Part shown: positions 1 to 10,303 of the stretch, piece after piece
Numbering within the stretch: position 1 is the first letter of the stretch
How the letters are laid out: every line of letters starts with the position of its first letter
Origin: Sulfurimonas paralvinellae
Lineage (GTDB): Bacteria > Campylobacterota > Campylobacteria > Campylobacterales > Sulfurimonadaceae
Assembly (NCBI RefSeq): GCF_014905135.1
Contig: NZ_CP041406.1
Span: 496,001 to 560,000 of the forward strand
Reading direction: 5' to 3'
DNA: 64,000 bases
Translations under genes and position numbers: made by a program
Notes under the pieces: model-generated
Told to the model about the DNA's origin: nothing
The model's database searches: none
Seen by the model: the letters and a program-made list of their open reading frames with translations, nothing else

Positions 1-615
1 TTTAACCAAAATGCGGACAATCACACTTTTATGGCACTGACAGAACTGCTATCTGTCATAACTCTTCTTATCGTCATTTTAACGGCAATCGTATTTGTAA
101 AAGAGAAAGAAGAAGGTACTTGGGATATTATGCTGCTTATGCCGGTGGACTCAAAGATTACCATCTTGGCAAAAAGCTTTTCTCAGGTAATCATTGTCAT
201 GGTTGGTACGGTTATGACAGTGGGGTTTGTACTGCTTGGTGCCTTTGATATACCACTCAATGGTTCCTTTTGGGCATTTATGCTGCTTACTCTTTTGTAC
301 TCTATATCGAGTGCCGGTATTGGGCTTTTTGTAGCAGCAGTTTCCAAAGATGTGATGCAGGTGGCACAACTCTCCATTATGATCATGATGCCGTTGATCT
401 TTTTAAGCGGTGCGTGGACACCTATCTACGCGATGCATCCTCTGTTTCAGACACTGTCACTCTTTTCACCGCTTCGTTATTATATTGAAGGTACTGAAAG
501 TATATTTTTCAGAGGGACTGCATTTGTAGATCTGTGGCCGTATTTTAGTGGTGTTGTTATTTTGGGAATTCTACTGTACTGGTATGGGTTTAGAAAAATT
601 GGAAAGTTATTCTAA
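1..615 (+). CDS. ABC-2 type transporter permease, C-terminal part
   Basis: The frame is open from the first base of the window, so this is the 3' part of a longer gene; 204 residues are visible. It is the membrane subunit of an ABC exporter of the YadH/YhhJ type. What shows this is the hydrophilic loop with KEKEEGTWDIML (the usual E-GT-E element of ABC-2 permeases, about residues 34-45) followed by the PVD turn, then about five hydrophobic segments and the FLSGAWTPIYAMP-like region before the last helices (SPLRYYIEG). The ATPase partner must lie upstream, outside the window. Substrate cannot be told. A hairpin follows the stop codon. Confidence 0.85.
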   Translation, partial: FNQNADNHTFMALTELLSVITLLIVILTAIVFVKEKEEGTWDIMLLMPVDSKITILAKSFSQVIIVMVGTVMTVGFVLLGAFDIPLNGSFWAFMLLTLLYSISSAGIGLFVAAVSKDVMQVAQLSIMIMMPLIFLSGAWTPIYAMHPLFQTLSLFSPLRYYIEGTESIFFRGTAFVDLWPYFSGVVILGILLYWYGFRKIGKLF

Positions 616-616
616 A

Positions 617-650
617 AACGAAGTGAGTGGAACCTTCGTTATTTCTTTTT
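617..650 (+). terminator. Hairpin terminator after the ABC permease
   Basis: A 7-bp perfect stem (AACGAAG at 617-623 with CTTCGTT at 634-640) and 10-nt loop is followed by ATTTCTTTTTC. It sits between two convergent genes and overlaps the stop codon of the facing radical SAM gene, so it could act in both directions. Confidence 0.6.
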
Positions 651-1616
651 CTTTCTCTTACTGTTGGTAGCAGGGAGAAAAAACTCTAAATTATCGAGTG
701 TTTTTGTAGTGATGATATTTTCTGCTACAAGTTTTTCAAGCCTTTTTTTGCTGATATCATCAAAAAGAAGGTCGATGTCCTCTTGCGTGAGGGGGCGTTT
801 GTCCAAAGTGTTCACAATTTCATCTTCAGTATATGTAGTCTGATTGGCTTCTGCATGCTGGCGTGAGGCTATGTGAATCGGCAGAGAACTGTCAAAGAGG
901 TGAGATAGTTCGTGCAGCTCTTTATAACTTATTCCCATTACAGGGTAGGCCGGAGGTCTGTCAATAGTTCCAAGGTCTATTCTTGTGGCATTGATGGAGA
1001 GAAGAACCTCGTTGAGTTTCTTTATCTCTTCTTCTGTATCGTTGAGTCCATGAACAAAGAGTATCTCAATAAAAAGCTTGCCTTTGTACTCTTTTGAAAA
1101 TGATTCTATCTTTTGAATGATATTTTCAATTGTTATAGCTGCGTGAGGTCGGTCTATTTTTTTAAAAACTTCCGCAGAGACGGCATCGAGAGAGAGTTTA
1201 ACCTGATCGAGCTTGAGAAGGGAATTGTAGACTTTTTCATCTGTCAATGTAGTAGAGTTCGTCAAGATGAGAGTCTGTGTCTTGCCTTTTATGGTATTTA
1301 TAGTATCAATGAGTTCGTCAAGATAAGGGTAGAGCGTCGGTTCACCATTCGCTGTGAGTGTAATGACATCGATTTTATCATTGAGATGCTTCTTCAGCTC
1401 TGTTATAATCTCCGAAACGCTGACAACGCTTCCTTGTTTATTAACGGTAGCACTGGGAGCAAGTTCACAATAGAGACAATCAAAATTGCACTGTTTCAAT
1501 GACGGAGAGAGGTCGATGCCCAGACTCATACCAAATCGGCGTGAGTTGATAGGGCCGAAGATGATGTTATTTTTTTCCACTGACTCTGTGACACTCATTA
1601 ATGAAGTGTTTTGCAT
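639..1616 (-). CDS. Radical SAM Fe-S protein (COG0731-like)
   Basis: A 325-residue radical SAM enzyme. The cluster-binding motif is CNFDCLYC (Cys43, Cys47, Cys50), and the preceding [16 protein letters not shown] stretch is typical of the COG0731 group of small radical SAM proteins related to wyosine-base enzymes. The C-terminal 70 residues are lysine-rich and helical. The reaction is unknown. The ATG at 1616 lies inside the 3' end of hemE (about 50 nt overlap) and has a weak ribosome site. Met7 (1598) or a GTG at 1580 are possible alternatives; all retain the whole domain. It is probably co-transcribed with hemE. I am sure of the superfamily, not of the substrate. Confidence 0.85.
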   Translation of the reverse strand: MQNTSLMSVTESVEKNNIIFGPINSRRFGMSLGIDLSPSLKQCNFDCLYCELAPSATVNKQGSVVSVSEIITELKKHLNDKIDVITLTANGEPTLYPYLDELIDTINTIKGKTQTLILTNSTTLTDEKVYNSLLKLDQVKLSLDAVSAEVFKKIDRPHAAITIENIIQKIESFSKEYKGKLFIEILFVHGLNDTEEEIKKLNEVLLSINATRIDLGTIDRPPAYPVMGISYKELHELSHLFDSSLPIHIASRQHAEANQTTYTEDEIVNTLDKRPLTQEDIDLLFDDISKKRLEKLVAENIITTKTLDNLEFFLPATNSKRKKKK

Positions 1617-2601
1617 TCTCTACCGGTACATCAGGAAGGATTCCGTGTCCGAGATTGAAGATATGGCGTTTACCCTGCATAATATTTTGAATGGCTTCTA
1701 CACACTCTGTTGTAGCCTCTTTAGAATAGAGACGGCATGGTTCCATATTTCCTTGAAGTACGTATTTGTCTCCAAGTTTTTCTTTTGCAAATGCCATTGG
1801 TGTTGACCAGTCAACGCCAAATACATCGAAGTTTCCATATACTTTGTCTAAAAATGCAGGAATGCCTTTAGGGAACATGATAACAGGAATGTGTGGATAT
1901 TTCTCTTTAAGGTATTCTGCGATTTCTACCATATATTGCCAAGAGAATTCATCATATTTTCCTGGTTCAATAGCGGCTGCCCATGAGTCAAATATTTGAA
2001 CGACATCAATGCCTGATTGAATCTGTTTCTCCATATAAAACTTGACGACATCTGTTACTTTTCTAAGGATCTTATGAAGCAGTTCAGGATTAGAGTACAT
2101 CATCTTTTTACAGATATTGTATGTTTTTGTTCCCTGTCCTTCAATCATATAAGTAGCAAGTGTCCAAGGCGCTCCGGTAAAGCCGATGAGCGCTTTGTCA
2201 TCTGCGAGTTTTGTTTTGATAAGTTCAATTGTCTCATAAACGTAAGTCAATTTACTCGCTGCTTCTTCACCGCCGATGAGTCTGTCGAGATCTGCTTCAT
2301 TTTTGATAGGATCTGAAAACTTAGGGCCTTCACCTTTGACAAAAGAGAGATCCATTCCCATCTCATCAGGAATGACAAGAATATCACTAAATAAGATCGC
2401 AGCATCGACACCAACGATGTCGACCGGTTGCAGTGTCACTTCACAAGCCATCTCAGGATTGTGACAGAGGTTTAAAAAGTCACCTGCTTTTTGTCTCACA
2501 GCCATATATTCCGGCAGGTAACGTCCTGCTTGTCGCATCATCCATACCGGAGTGTATGGAGTCTCTTTTCCAAAACATGCATCTACAAATATCTTACCCA
2601 T
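1567..2601 (-). CDS. hemE: Uroporphyrinogen decarboxylase
   Basis: Converts uroporphyrinogen III to coproporphyrinogen III by four decarboxylations, a cytosolic step of haem synthesis. The 344-residue length is normal. The family signature [15 protein letters not shown] lies at residues 18-32, with the conserved substrate-binding Arg in MRQAGRY. A second signature, [16 protein letters not shown], is near residue 140, and [14 protein letters not shown] closes the barrel. AAGGA lies 5 nt before the ATG. It heads a minus-strand pair with the radical SAM gene, whose start overlaps it, and follows the YqhA-type gene after a short gap. Confidence 0.97.
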   Translation of the reverse strand: MGKIFVDACFGKETPYTPVWMMRQAGRYLPEYMAVRQKAGDFLNLCHNPEMACEVTLQPVDIVGVDAAILFSDILVIPDEMGMDLSFVKGEGPKFSDPIKNEADLDRLIGGEEAASKLTYVYETIELIKTKLADDKALIGFTGAPWTLATYMIEGQGTKTYNICKKMMYSNPELLHKILRKVTDVVKFYMEKQIQSGIDVVQIFDSWAAAIEPGKYDEFSWQYMVEIAEYLKEKYPHIPVIMFPKGIPAFLDKVYGNFDVFGVDWSTPMAFAKEKLGDKYVLQGNMEPCRLYSKEATTECVEAIQNIMQGKRHIFNLGHGILPDVPVENAKHFINECHRVSGKK

Positions 2602-2612
2602 TAGTATCCTTA

Positions 2613-3131
2613 TTAGTGTTTGTGTCCTACTTTACTTAAAAAGTATAAACCGACAGCAACCGCTGTAATAGAAAGTGCCAGATAGAGCAACTCGAGTGGA
2701 GTTGTGTAACTGGCAAGTCCGACTTTTTTGAAAAAACCGACAACCAAGACCATAACGATGACTTTGGATATTTTATCTTTGAGCTGGTCGAGGTTTTGGA
2801 TTGATAGTATTTTATTTTCTCTTACTTCATCTTCACGTGCAATATCGATGTCAGAGATGAAAAGTTCATAAAGTCCAAACGAAAACAGAAGCATAACGAC
2901 ACCGATGAGGTACAGATCGACTGCACCGATGATGCCACCGACTACATGTTCATGAAAATGTTCAGGATGTGCATGGTTTATATATGTGTTTATAACAAGC
3001 TTGGCTGTGTCGTAGATATCAAAAGAGGCAACTATAAAAAGTGCAACTGCACCGATGATACCAAATACAACGGCCATAAGAACCATAAGCCGTGAGCCCC
3101 AAAGACCGCCCTCAAACATTTTCTCAAGCAT
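2613..3131 (-). CDS. YqhA-family (UPF0114) integral membrane protein
   Basis: A 172-residue inner-membrane protein with about four hydrophobic helices, matching the UPF0114/YqhA family in size and in the N-terminal [18 protein letters not shown] region. I chose the ATG at 3131 because it follows the asd stop by one base and GGAAGG in the end of asd is correctly placed as a ribosome site; a longer reading from 3164 would overlap asd. The loop after the first helix pair is histidine-rich ([11 protein letters not shown]), which could bind metal. The function of the family is not established. Translationally coupled to asd. Confidence 0.8.
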   Translation of the reverse strand: MLEKMFEGGLWGSRLMVLMAVVFGIIGAVALFIVASFDIYDTAKLVINTYINHAHPEHFHEHVVGGIIGAVDLYLIGVVMLLFSFGLYELFISDIDIAREDEVRENKILSIQNLDQLKDKISKVIVMVLVVGFFKKVGLASYTTPLELLYLALSITAVAVGLYFLSKVGHKH

Positions 3132-3132
3132 T

Positions 3133-4158
3133 TTAGCCTTCCATCTCAACCCATTTTTGGGCAATTCTTACTGCATTTGTCGCAGCACCGACACGGAGGT
3201 TGTCAGCGACTACGAACATATGCAGGATGTTGTGTGCATAGACATCTTCTCTGATTCTTCCGACAAAAGTTTCATTACTCTCAACACAATCTTTTGGCAT
3301 AGGGTAGAGCTCTTGTTCCGGATCATCTACAACAACGATGTTTGGTGCTTGGCTTAAAAGCTCTCTCGCTTCGTTTGCACTTACTTCTGAGTCAAATGTC
3401 AGTGTTAAGGCTTCCGAGTGACCGCGAAGCACAGGAACACGTACACATGTTGCACTTAGAGGAATTTCTTTGTGCATGATCTTCGTTGTTTCATTGACCA
3501 TTTTCATCTCTTCTTTTGTGAAGCCGTTTTCCGTAAACTTGTCGATTTGAGGAATGACATTGAGTGCGATCTGTTGATTGAAAGCTTTGATCTCCGCTTC
3601 ATCGAGTTTAAAAGCAAAGAATGCCTGCATCTGATTGACAAGCTCTTTCATTGCAGATTTTCCTGCACCGCTGGTCGCTTGGTATGTCGCAACATCAACG
3701 CGAACGAGATCATAGGCATTGTCAAGTGGTTTTAGTGCCTGAACCATCTGGATAGTTGAGCAGTTCGGATTAGCGATAATACCTGTCTCTCTCCATTTGC
3801 TGATATCTTCAGGGTTTACTTCAGGAACTACCAAAGGAACATTTTCCTGCATTCTGAAGTGGCTTGTATTGTCGATGACAACAGCGCCTGCTTTGACAGC
3901 TGCCGGTGCAAACTCTGCACTTACACTGCCGCCCGCTGAAAAGATCGCGATCTCAACATCTTCTTGTTCAAAGATTTCATTTGTAAGTTCTAAGATAGTG
4001 AGTTCTTCACCATTGAAATCTATTTTTGTACCTGCACTTCTTGAACTTGCCAACGGCACTAGTTTTGCCAAAGGAAAGTCTATCTCCTCAAGTATACGAA
4101 GGACTTCTTCTCCTACTGCTCCATTTGCACCGACAACGGCTACATTGTATTTTTTCAA
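3133..4158 (-). CDS. asd: Aspartate-semialdehyde dehydrogenase
   Basis: Reduces aspartyl phosphate to aspartate semialdehyde with NADPH, the branch point to lysine/diaminopimelate, threonine and methionine. The NADP-binding loop is GANGAVGEEV (residues 10-19), the catalytic Cys133 is in NPNCSTIQM, and SGAGKSAMKE is the conserved following loop. 341 residues is the usual length. The start codon is TTG with AGGAG about 6 nt upstream. It follows flgR closely, the same flgR-asd order as in Campylobacter jejuni, and overlaps nothing. The next gene (YqhA-like) begins one base after its stop. Confidence 0.96.
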   Translation of the reverse strand: MKKYNVAVVGANGAVGEEVLRILEEIDFPLAKLVPLASSRSAGTKIDFNGEELTILELTNEIFEQEDVEIAIFSAGGSVSAEFAPAAVKAGAVVIDNTSHFRMQENVPLVVPEVNPEDISKWRETGIIANPNCSTIQMVQALKPLDNAYDLVRVDVATYQATSGAGKSAMKELVNQMQAFFAFKLDEAEIKAFNQQIALNVIPQIDKFTENGFTKEEMKMVNETTKIMHKEIPLSATCVRVPVLRGHSEALTLTFDSEVSANEARELLSQAPNIVVVDDPEQELYPMPKDCVESNETFVGRIREDVYAHNILHMFVVADNLRVGAATNAVRIAQKWVEMEG

Positions 4159-4166
4159 ATTTTCTC

Positions 4167-5309
4167 CTATTTTCTAATATCTAAAAAGAGTTCATCTTTT
4201 TGTATCTCTTTGTTTTCACTGAGAATGACAGCTCTCTCAACGACTGAGATAAGTTCACGTATATTTCCCGGCCAGTTGTAATCAAGCAGTTCGCTTTGTG
4301 CTTCTTTTGAAAAGCTTTTCTCTTCAAATCCATATTTTGTACAGTTTTGTGCACAGACAGCATTAGCAATCTCTAGTATCTCATTTTTACGCTCACGCAA
4401 TGGTGGAATCTGCAAGGGAATCGTATTGAGTCTGTAGTAAAGATCTTCTCGAAATTCACCATTGTCAATTTTTTTATGCAGATCTGCATTCGTTGCAGAA
4501 ACAACACGGATGTCTATCTTGATGCTCTTTGATGAGCCAAGACGACGCACCTCTTTTTCTTGCAGTGCACGTAAGAGTTTTGCCTGCACACCGTAGGGCA
4601 TTTCACCTATTTCATCTAAAAAGAGCGTGCCGCCGTTTGCAAGTTCAAACTGTCCTGCCTTTGCTTCTGTTGCATCAGTAAAAGCACCTTTTTCAAACCC
4701 AAAAAGCTCACTCTCTATGAGATTGTCAGGAAGAGCTGCCATATTGATAGCGACAAAAGGTTTTTTCGCCCTTGGTGAGTTTTTATGAATGTATGAGGCA
4801 AAAACCTCTTTTCCTACACCGCTTTCTCCGAGCAGTAAGATACTGGCATCTGTTTTACTTGCTTTATCGGCAACTTTCAGTGCTTGCTGCAGTGCTGCAG
4901 ATGAACCTAAAAAATCATCTGTAGTCTTTTTAGCTGTTCTTTTTGCACTTTTTTTGACTTTTTGGACAGTCTCTTCACGCTTTATTGCTGCAATAAGTGT
5001 GTCGATATCAAAAGGCTTGAGTAAAAAATCTTTAACACCAAGCTGAATGGACTCAATTGCACGTGAAAGTGTTGCATTCCCTGTCATTATGATGACTTCA
5101 AAACGACCGCCGAGTTCTTTTACAAACTCTATTCCGTCCATCCCCGGCATATTGATATCTGTAATGACAAGATCAAAAGTATCATCGAGACCTTTGAGCG
5201 CATCTTTGGCATTTTTAAATGTCTTTACTTCAAACTCTTTGTAATCGCCCATAGCAATCTCAAGAGATTTACGCATATTGATATCGTCTTCGACTATGGC
5301 AATTTTCAC
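4167..5309 (-). CDS. flgR: Sigma-54-dependent flagellar response regulator FlgR, no DNA-binding domain
   Basis: Activator of RNA polymerase-sigma54 for the middle and late flagellar genes; phosphorylated by FlgS (gene not in this window). Receiver domain at residues 1-120 with Asp51 and Lys98. The AAA+ domain has Walker A GESGVGKE (161-168), a GAFTDA loop at 208-213 in place of GAFTGA, and Walker [11 protein letters not shown] (about 229-238). The protein ends at residue 380 right after the AAA+ lid, with no Fis-type helix-turn-helix. Helicobacter pylori FlgR (381 residues) also ends there, so it probably acts without a specific enhancer. The order gyrA-flgP-flgQ-flgR-asd confirms the assignment. 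Confidence 0.93.
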   Translation of the reverse strand: MKIAIVEDDINMRKSLEIAMGDYKEFEVKTFKNAKDALKGLDDTFDLVITDINMPGMDGIEFVKELGGRFEVIIMTGNATLSRAIESIQLGVKDFLLKPFDIDTLIAAIKREETVQKVKKSAKRTAKKTTDDFLGSSAALQQALKVADKASKTDASILLLGESGVGKEVFASYIHKNSPRAKKPFVAINMAALPDNLIESELFGFEKGAFTDATEAKAGQFELANGGTLFLDEIGEMPYGVQAKLLRALQEKEVRRLGSSKSIKIDIRVVSATNADLHKKIDNGEFREDLYYRLNTIPLQIPPLRERKNEILEIANAVCAQNCTKYGFEEKSFSKEAQSELLDYNWPGNIRELISVVERAVILSENKEIQKDELFLDIRK

Positions 5310-5330
5310 TAAAAAGTCCTATTTACACAC

Positions 5331-5750
5331 CTATTTTAAAGGTGCAATTTTAACAGAATTATCATTAAAGTCGACTTTGAAACATGTTGTTTTGAGTGTA
5401 AGTACGGTAGTAGAGTGATTTACGCTGTTAGAAGTTTTTTCCTGGTGGTCTATATTGAGCCCTATTTTATATAAAAAATCGCTAAACTCTTCTTTGTTTG
5501 CGAGTAAAATATCTTTTAAGTTATCGGATTTTTGAGGATCTAAAATGAGAAAATTAGAAGGTTTTCCTTTGCATTTTTTCATAGCTTTTGAAATAAAGAG
5601 TGTCTCGTTGTAAAGAGCTGCGTCTTTAACAGAATAACGATAGGATATAAGGTATTCATCTGCAAAAAGTGCAGATGAAAAGAGCAGGGCAAAAAGAATT
5701 ATTGAGGAAATTGAGAACGTGAAAGAGTGATCTCCATCTCTACTTCGCAT
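5331..5750 (-). CDS. flgQ: Flagellar basal-disk-associated protein FlgQ (probable)
   Basis: A 139-residue exported protein between flgP and flgR, the position of flgQ (needed for FlgP stability and motility) in C. jejuni. I identify it by this gene order, not by a strong motif. The ATG at 5750 has AGAGGG just upstream and overlaps the 3' end of flgP by 52 nt. It gives an unusually long polar N-region (residues 1-12) before the hydrophobic signal-peptide core IILFALLFSSALFA, with cleavage expected after Ala30. The mature part is small, with two cysteines (Cys55 in KKCKG and one near the C-terminus). No membrane segment follows. Confidence 0.7.
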   Translation of the reverse strand: MRSRDGDHSFTFSISSIILFALLFSSALFADEYLISYRYSVKDAALYNETLFISKAMKKCKGKPSNFLILDPQKSDNLKDILLANKEEFSDFLYKIGLNIDHQEKTSNSVNHSTTVLTLKTTCFKVDFNDNSVKIAPLK

Positions 5751-6271
5751 AATCCCTCTTTGAAAGTCGTCTCAACGATATTTGCATTTCGAACCATTGC
5801 CTGAACGGATGTTCTAACAGTGGAACGTTTTACCATCATGTTTTTGATCAGATCTTGACCGTCGATACGAACGCCTTTTACCTTTTCTGCAATAAGTCTG
5901 TAAGCATCAGCGACTGCAGCACGTTTGGCAAGTGCGTAAGCTTGTGCCGGAGATGATGTGTTCACTGGTGCAACACCCTGACCGACAACGCTGATAAGAA
6001 GATCATGATTTGTATCAAGATTTGGTTCAGGTTTTTCTTCAACTTCCGGTTTTGCAATTTCAATCGGTTTTGAAATCTCTACAGGGTTGATAACTTCAAC
6101 CTTCTGAATCTCCGGCTTTTTTGGTTCTGCCGGTTTCATACAGTTTCCTGTCGGACAAACTACTGTAATGGTAGAAGGTGCTGGAGCAACTTGTGTTGTT
6201 TTTGCTTCATCTTTATCTGCTGCAAATGATGCAACACTCAAAAGTGCTGCTAATACTAAAGAGTATTTCAT
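5699..6271 (-). CDS. flgP: FlgP-like basal-disk protein (LPP20-like domain)
   Basis: By gene order this is FlgP, which forms the outer-membrane-associated basal disk of the campylobacterial flagellar motor. The C-terminal half (about residues 90-190) is an LPP20/FlgP-type domain with AYALAKRAAVADAYRLIAEK and a final beta-hairpin EVEMEITL. The ATG at 6271 has AAGGA 6 nt upstream and opens a signal peptide (MKYSLVLAALLSVASFAA). The family is usually a lipoprotein, but here the cleavage site AADKDE has no lipobox cysteine. The linker at residues 25-75 is rich in Pro, Glu and Lys and contains CPTGNC. About 190 residues, slightly longer than the C. jejuni protein. Confidence 0.8.
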   Translation of the reverse strand: MKYSLVLAALLSVASFAADKDEAKTTQVAPAPSTITVVCPTGNCMKPAEPKKPEIQKVEVINPVEISKPIEIAKPEVEEKPEPNLDTNHDLLISVVGQGVAPVNTSSPAQAYALAKRAAVADAYRLIAEKVKGVRIDGQDLIKNMMVKRSTVRTSVQAMVRNANIVETTFKEGLCEVEMEITLSRSQFPQ

Positions 6272-6330
6272 TGAGTATCCTTGTTGGAGCATAGTAAACT
6301 CCTATTTTGTTGAGAATTATTAAGCAAGTA

Positions 6331-8814
6331 CTATTCCAACTCTAGTGTTGGTGAATCGTTCGTCGCTTCTTCTTCCTCTTCCTCTTCTTTTTTCGGACAG
6401 CGTGAAATACTGACGACATCATCACCTTTTACAATGTAAACACCGGAAGTGTTACGGCTTGATTTAGAGATGGTTTGCATATCGACACGAATCATTTTAC
6501 CAGCTTTTGTAAGTGCCATCATGTCCATTGATTCATCTACCATAAGGGAACCAATGATATGCTTACCTGTTTTTGGAGTCATTTTCATCGCGATCACACC
6601 GCTTCCGCCACGGTTTGTAAGGCGATATTCACCTGCATCCGTACGTTTTCCGATTCCTTTTTCTGCAACAATAAGGATTTCTTGCTCATCATTTTTGATG
6701 ATATTACCATCGACGACTTCATCACCCTCATGCTTGAATTTGATACCGCGAACACCACGTGTCGAACGGCCTTGTTCACGAGTTTTGTCAATTTCAAACT
6801 TGATACACTGCGCAAGTTTTGTTACGATAAAGAGATATTTCACTTCTTGATCAGCTATTTTTGCAGTAATAAGCTCATCACCTTCATCAAGAACGATAGC
6901 ACGGACACCATTACTTCTTATATTGCTGAATTCACTAAGATTTGTTCGTTTGACAACACCTTTTTTCGTAAAGAATACTAAAGATTTTTCATCAGAGAAA
7001 TCTGTTGTAGGGATAATAGATTGGATTTTCTCATCTGCTTGGAGATTTATGAGATTAACAACTGCTTTTCCTTTGGCTGTTCTGCTGCCTTCAGGAATTT
7101 TGTAAACTTTAAGCCAGTGGAGTTGTCCTCTGTCGGTCACAAAGAGAAGAGTGTCATGCGTGTTACATGTAAAGAAATTTTCAATAAAGTCGTCTTCATA
7201 TGTTGTTACAGCCGTTTTGCCTTTACCACCGCGTTTTTGTTTTTCGTAAGATGCAAGCGGTACACGTTTGATGTATCCTCTGTGTGTAATAGTGACGACC
7301 ATAGGCTCATTTGGAATGAGATCTTCAATATCGATGTCATCATAGTCATCTTCTATCTCAGTTTTTCTTGGTGTCGTATATGTTTCCAAAACTTCATCAA
7401 ACTCTTCAGCGATAATGCCGTGGAGTACTTCTTCGCTTTTTAGAATTGACTCAAGGTACTCAATGAGTTTCATTAGTTCTGCAAGTTCATTTTCGATTTT
7501 TTCTATCTCTAGACCTGTAAGGCGGCCAAGACGCATAGCAACGATGCTTGCTGCCTGGATCTCTGAGAAATCAAATTCAGTTACAAGATTTTCTTTTGCT
7601 GTTTCTTCATTGTTTGAAGCACGGATAACACGAATGACATCATCGATGATGTCGATTGCTTTTTTGAGACCTTCTAAAATATGCGCACGTGCTTTTGCTT
7701 TTTCAAGATCGAAGATAGTACGACGGATAATGATGGTTTTACGGTGGTTGATAAAGTGCTTGAGTATATCAATGATACCGAAAATTCTAGGCTCTTGGTT
7801 TAATATAGATAGCATGATGATACCAAAGGTCACCTGCATAGCTGTCTGTTTGAAAAGGTTGTTTAAAACGATCTCACTCATTGCATCACGTTTAAGCTCG
7901 ATGACAACGCGCATACCGTCACGGTCAGATTCGTCTCTTATTTCTGAGACGCCTTCTATGAGCTTCTCTTTTACAAGGTTGGCAACATTTTCAATGAGAC
8001 GCGCTTTGTTGACTTGATAAGGGAGTTCATCGATAACGATAACCTCTTTCTTCGCTTTTTGTTCAATATGTGTCTTTGCACGAACTTTTATGCGGCCGCG
8101 TCCTGTTTCATACGCATCCATGATGCCTTTTTTACCAAAGATGATACCACCCGTTGGAAAGTCAGGTGCTTTGATGTGCTCCATCAGCTCATTTAATGAG
8201 ATATCTGGATCGGCTAAAAGAGCTTTGAGACCGTTGAGCACTTCTGTCGGGTTATGGGGAGGGATGTTCGTAGCCATACCAACAGCGATACCGCTTGAAC
8301 CATTAATGAGAAGATTCGGCACACGTGTCGGCATAACATCAGGTTCTTTTGTTGTCGCATCGTAGTTGTCTATCATATTGACAGTGTTTTTGTCCAGGTC
8401 TTTGAGCAGTTCGCCTGCATATTTTGTCATACGTGCTTCTGTATAACGCATTGCCGCAGCGGAGTCACCGTCAACAGAACCGAAGTTTCCTTGCCCGTCA
8501 ACGAGTTCCATTCTCATCGAGAAGTCTTGCGCCATACGAACCAGTGCATCATATACAGCAGTATCACCATGTGGGTGGTACTGACCAATAACATCACCAA
8601 CTATACGGGCTGATTTTTTATATTTTGCACCATGAGAAAGGTTAAGCTTGTCCATAGCATAGAGAATTCTTCTATGAACAGGTTTAAGGCCATCTCTTAC
8701 ATCAGGTAAAGCACGTCCCACAATGACACTCATAGAGTAATCAAGATAACTATTTTGAAGCGTCTCTTCAATGTTAATAGTATGTATATCGTCGTTATTT
8801 AGCAAATCGCTCAT
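6331..8814 (-). CDS. gyrA: DNA gyrase subunit A
   Basis: Breakage-reunion subunit of gyrase; introduces negative supercoils with GyrB. 827 residues. The catalytic Tyr124 lies in [10 protein letters not shown]. The quinolone-determining loop reads [10 protein letters not shown], so Thr85 occupies the position of E. coli Ser83, as in Campylobacter, and Asp89 that of E. coli Asp87. The C-terminal beta-pinwheel has the gyrase-specific GyrA box ([10 protein letters not shown], about residue 530), which separates it from ParC. The C-terminal tail is acidic (KKEEEEEEE). AGGG lies 8 nt before the ATG. It is followed on the same strand by flgP. Confidence 0.98.
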   Translation of the reverse strand: MSDLLNNDDIHTINIEETLQNSYLDYSMSVIVGRALPDVRDGLKPVHRRILYAMDKLNLSHGAKYKKSARIVGDVIGQYHPHGDTAVYDALVRMAQDFSMRMELVDGQGNFGSVDGDSAAAMRYTEARMTKYAGELLKDLDKNTVNMIDNYDATTKEPDVMPTRVPNLLINGSSGIAVGMATNIPPHNPTEVLNGLKALLADPDISLNELMEHIKAPDFPTGGIIFGKKGIMDAYETGRGRIKVRAKTHIEQKAKKEVIVIDELPYQVNKARLIENVANLVKEKLIEGVSEIRDESDRDGMRVVIELKRDAMSEIVLNNLFKQTAMQVTFGIIMLSILNQEPRIFGIIDILKHFINHRKTIIIRRTIFDLEKAKARAHILEGLKKAIDIIDDVIRVIRASNNEETAKENLVTEFDFSEIQAASIVAMRLGRLTGLEIEKIENELAELMKLIEYLESILKSEEVLHGIIAEEFDEVLETYTTPRKTEIEDDYDDIDIEDLIPNEPMVVTITHRGYIKRVPLASYEKQKRGGKGKTAVTTYEDDFIENFFTCNTHDTLLFVTDRGQLHWLKVYKIPEGSRTAKGKAVVNLINLQADEKIQSIIPTTDFSDEKSLVFFTKKGVVKRTNLSEFSNIRSNGVRAIVLDEGDELITAKIADQEVKYLFIVTKLAQCIKFEIDKTREQGRSTRGVRGIKFKHEGDEVVDGNIIKNDEQEILIVAEKGIGKRTDAGEYRLTNRGGSGVIAMKMTPKTGKHIIGSLMVDESMDMMALTKAGKMIRVDMQTISKSSRNTSGVYIVKGDDVVSISRCPKKEEEEEEEATNDSPTLELE

Positions 8815-8846
8815 TCAAACACCCTAGTAATTAAAAATAAAATCTG

Positions 8847-8852
8847 AATATA
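8847..8852 (-). promoter_or_regulatory. gyrA: Possible -10 box for gyrA
   Basis: Read on the minus strand this is TATATT, about 33 nt before the gyrA ATG, with T-rich DNA upstream but no clear -35 box. Campylobacterota sigma70 promoters often lack a -35 element. Weak support. Confidence 0.3.
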
Positions 8853-8945
8853 GTATCTAATAAAGACTTAAGAAAATGTTTAAAGGGCTTATCTTTTTAA
8901 GAAATAGATAGTGATTAAAAATTAATCAATTAAATAATAATTTCG

Positions 8946-8965
8946 AGTATGATTTGTGTCATACT
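8946..8965 (+). promoter_or_regulatory. Inverted repeat in the amt promoter region
   Basis: Perfect 7-bp arms AGTATGA and TCATACT separated by 6 nt, ending 33 nt before the amt start codon. The left arm contains TATGAT, a plausible -10 hexamer (8948-8953), so a protein bound here would cover the promoter. The site could instead form a leader hairpin. No GlnR- or NtrC-like consensus is recognisable. Confidence 0.4.
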
Positions 8966-8998
8966 GCGTCTTGAAAATTAAAAATAAAGGATTTTTTT

Positions 8999-10303
8999 AT
9001 GAAGAAGGGGTTTATAGCATTTTTATTTGCTTTACCAACATTTGTATTTGCAGAAGATACATTGGATACGGGGGATACAGCATGGATGATGATGTCTACT
9101 GCATTAGTGTTGCTTATGACACCTGCAGGTCTGGCACTCTTTTATGCTGGTATGACGCGAAGCAAAAATGTGCTTAATACTTATGCAATGGTTTTTGGAG
9201 CATTCGTAGTTGCCTTTGTTGTTTGGATTGTTGCGGGATATTCGATAGCATTCGGTACAGCTGATTCTGCTGCTGTCCAAAACATAATGGGCGGACTTGG
9301 TAATGTAATGTTAGACGGTATCAAATGGACGGACCTTAGCGGAACGTATCCTACATATGTTTTTGTTGCATTTCAAGGTACTTTTGCTGCTATTACCGTT
9401 GCTATTGCATCTGGTTCGGTTATTGAACGTATCAAATATTCAACGTGGTTGGTTTTTGTGGCAATCTGGGGACTTGTAGTTTATGCTCCTGTCGCTCACA
9501 TGGTGTGGGGTGGAGACGGTGCACTTCTTTTTGATGCCGGTGCTTTAGACTTTGCCGGTGGTACTGTTGTACACATGAATGGTGGTTTAGCCGGTCTCGT
9601 TCTAGCTCTCTTAGTCGGCAAACGTGCGGGATACCCTAAAACTGCTATGAAGCCTGCAACTGTTCTTTTGACAGCACTTGGTGCAGCTTTATTATGGTTT
9701 GGTTGGTATGGATTTAATGCAGGATCTGCATTTGGTGCAAATGCTATTGCCGGTGTAGCACTGTTAACAACTACTATCGCTACTGCTGCAGCAGCTATTA
9801 CGTGGATGCTTGCTGAGTGGTTCGTTTATAAAAAACCTACACTTTTAGGGATTGCTACAGGTGCTGTTTCCGGACTTGTCGCTATTACACCTGCAGCAGG
9901 TTTTGTAGGCATTGGTGGAGCTTTCATTGTTGGTATCGTTGGTACATTGTTCGCTTTCTGGGGAGTTACAGTGTTGAAGAAAAAACTTGGATATGATGAT
10001 TCTCTTGATGCATTTGGTGTTCACTTCCTAGCAGGACTTTTCGGTGCACTTGCAACGGGTCTTCTTGCACTTAAAGACAATGACTTGCTATGGGACGGAC
10101 CACTTAAAGAGTCTGGTGACAGAATGGGACAGTTTATGATCCAAGTAGAATCAGTTGTCGTCGTCGGTATATTTACACTTGTGGGTACTGTAGTTGTTTA
10201 TTATATAGCGACTGCACTTACAGGTGGAAGCCGTGTAGATGAAGAGAATGAGTCTATGGGACTTGATGAATCGGTTCATGGTGAGAAGTATATCAACAAC
10301 TAA
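8999..10303 (+). CDS. amt: Ammonium transporter (Amt family), first copy
   Basis: Ammonium channel/transporter of the inner membrane, 434 residues. A cleavable signal peptide (MKKGFIAFLFALPTFVFA) precedes about eleven transmembrane helices. Family marks: GLALFYAGMTRSKN in the first helices, the twin pore histidines in GGTVVHMNGG and DAFGVHFLAG, and VAHMVWGGDG in helix 4. AAGGA lies 7 nt before the ATG. It lies directly upstream of glnB and of a second amt, which points to PII-controlled ammonium uptake and nitrogen control. The C-terminal tail (GLDESVHGEKYINN) is cytoplasmic, where PII would contact it. Confidence 0.96.
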   Translation: MKKGFIAFLFALPTFVFAEDTLDTGDTAWMMMSTALVLLMTPAGLALFYAGMTRSKNVLNTYAMVFGAFVVAFVVWIVAGYSIAFGTADSAAVQNIMGGLGNVMLDGIKWTDLSGTYPTYVFVAFQGTFAAITVAIASGSVIERIKYSTWLVFVAIWGLVVYAPVAHMVWGGDGALLFDAGALDFAGGTVVHMNGGLAGLVLALLVGKRAGYPKTAMKPATVLLTALGAALLWFGWYGFNAGSAFGANAIAGVALLTTTIATAAAAITWMLAEWFVYKKPTLLGIATGAVSGLVAITPAAGFVGIGGAFIVGIVGTLFAFWGVTVLKKKLGYDDSLDAFGVHFLAGLFGALATGLLALKDNDLLWDGPLKESGDRMGQFMIQVESVVVVGIFTLVGTVVVYYIATALTGGSRVDEENESMGLDESVHGEKYINN

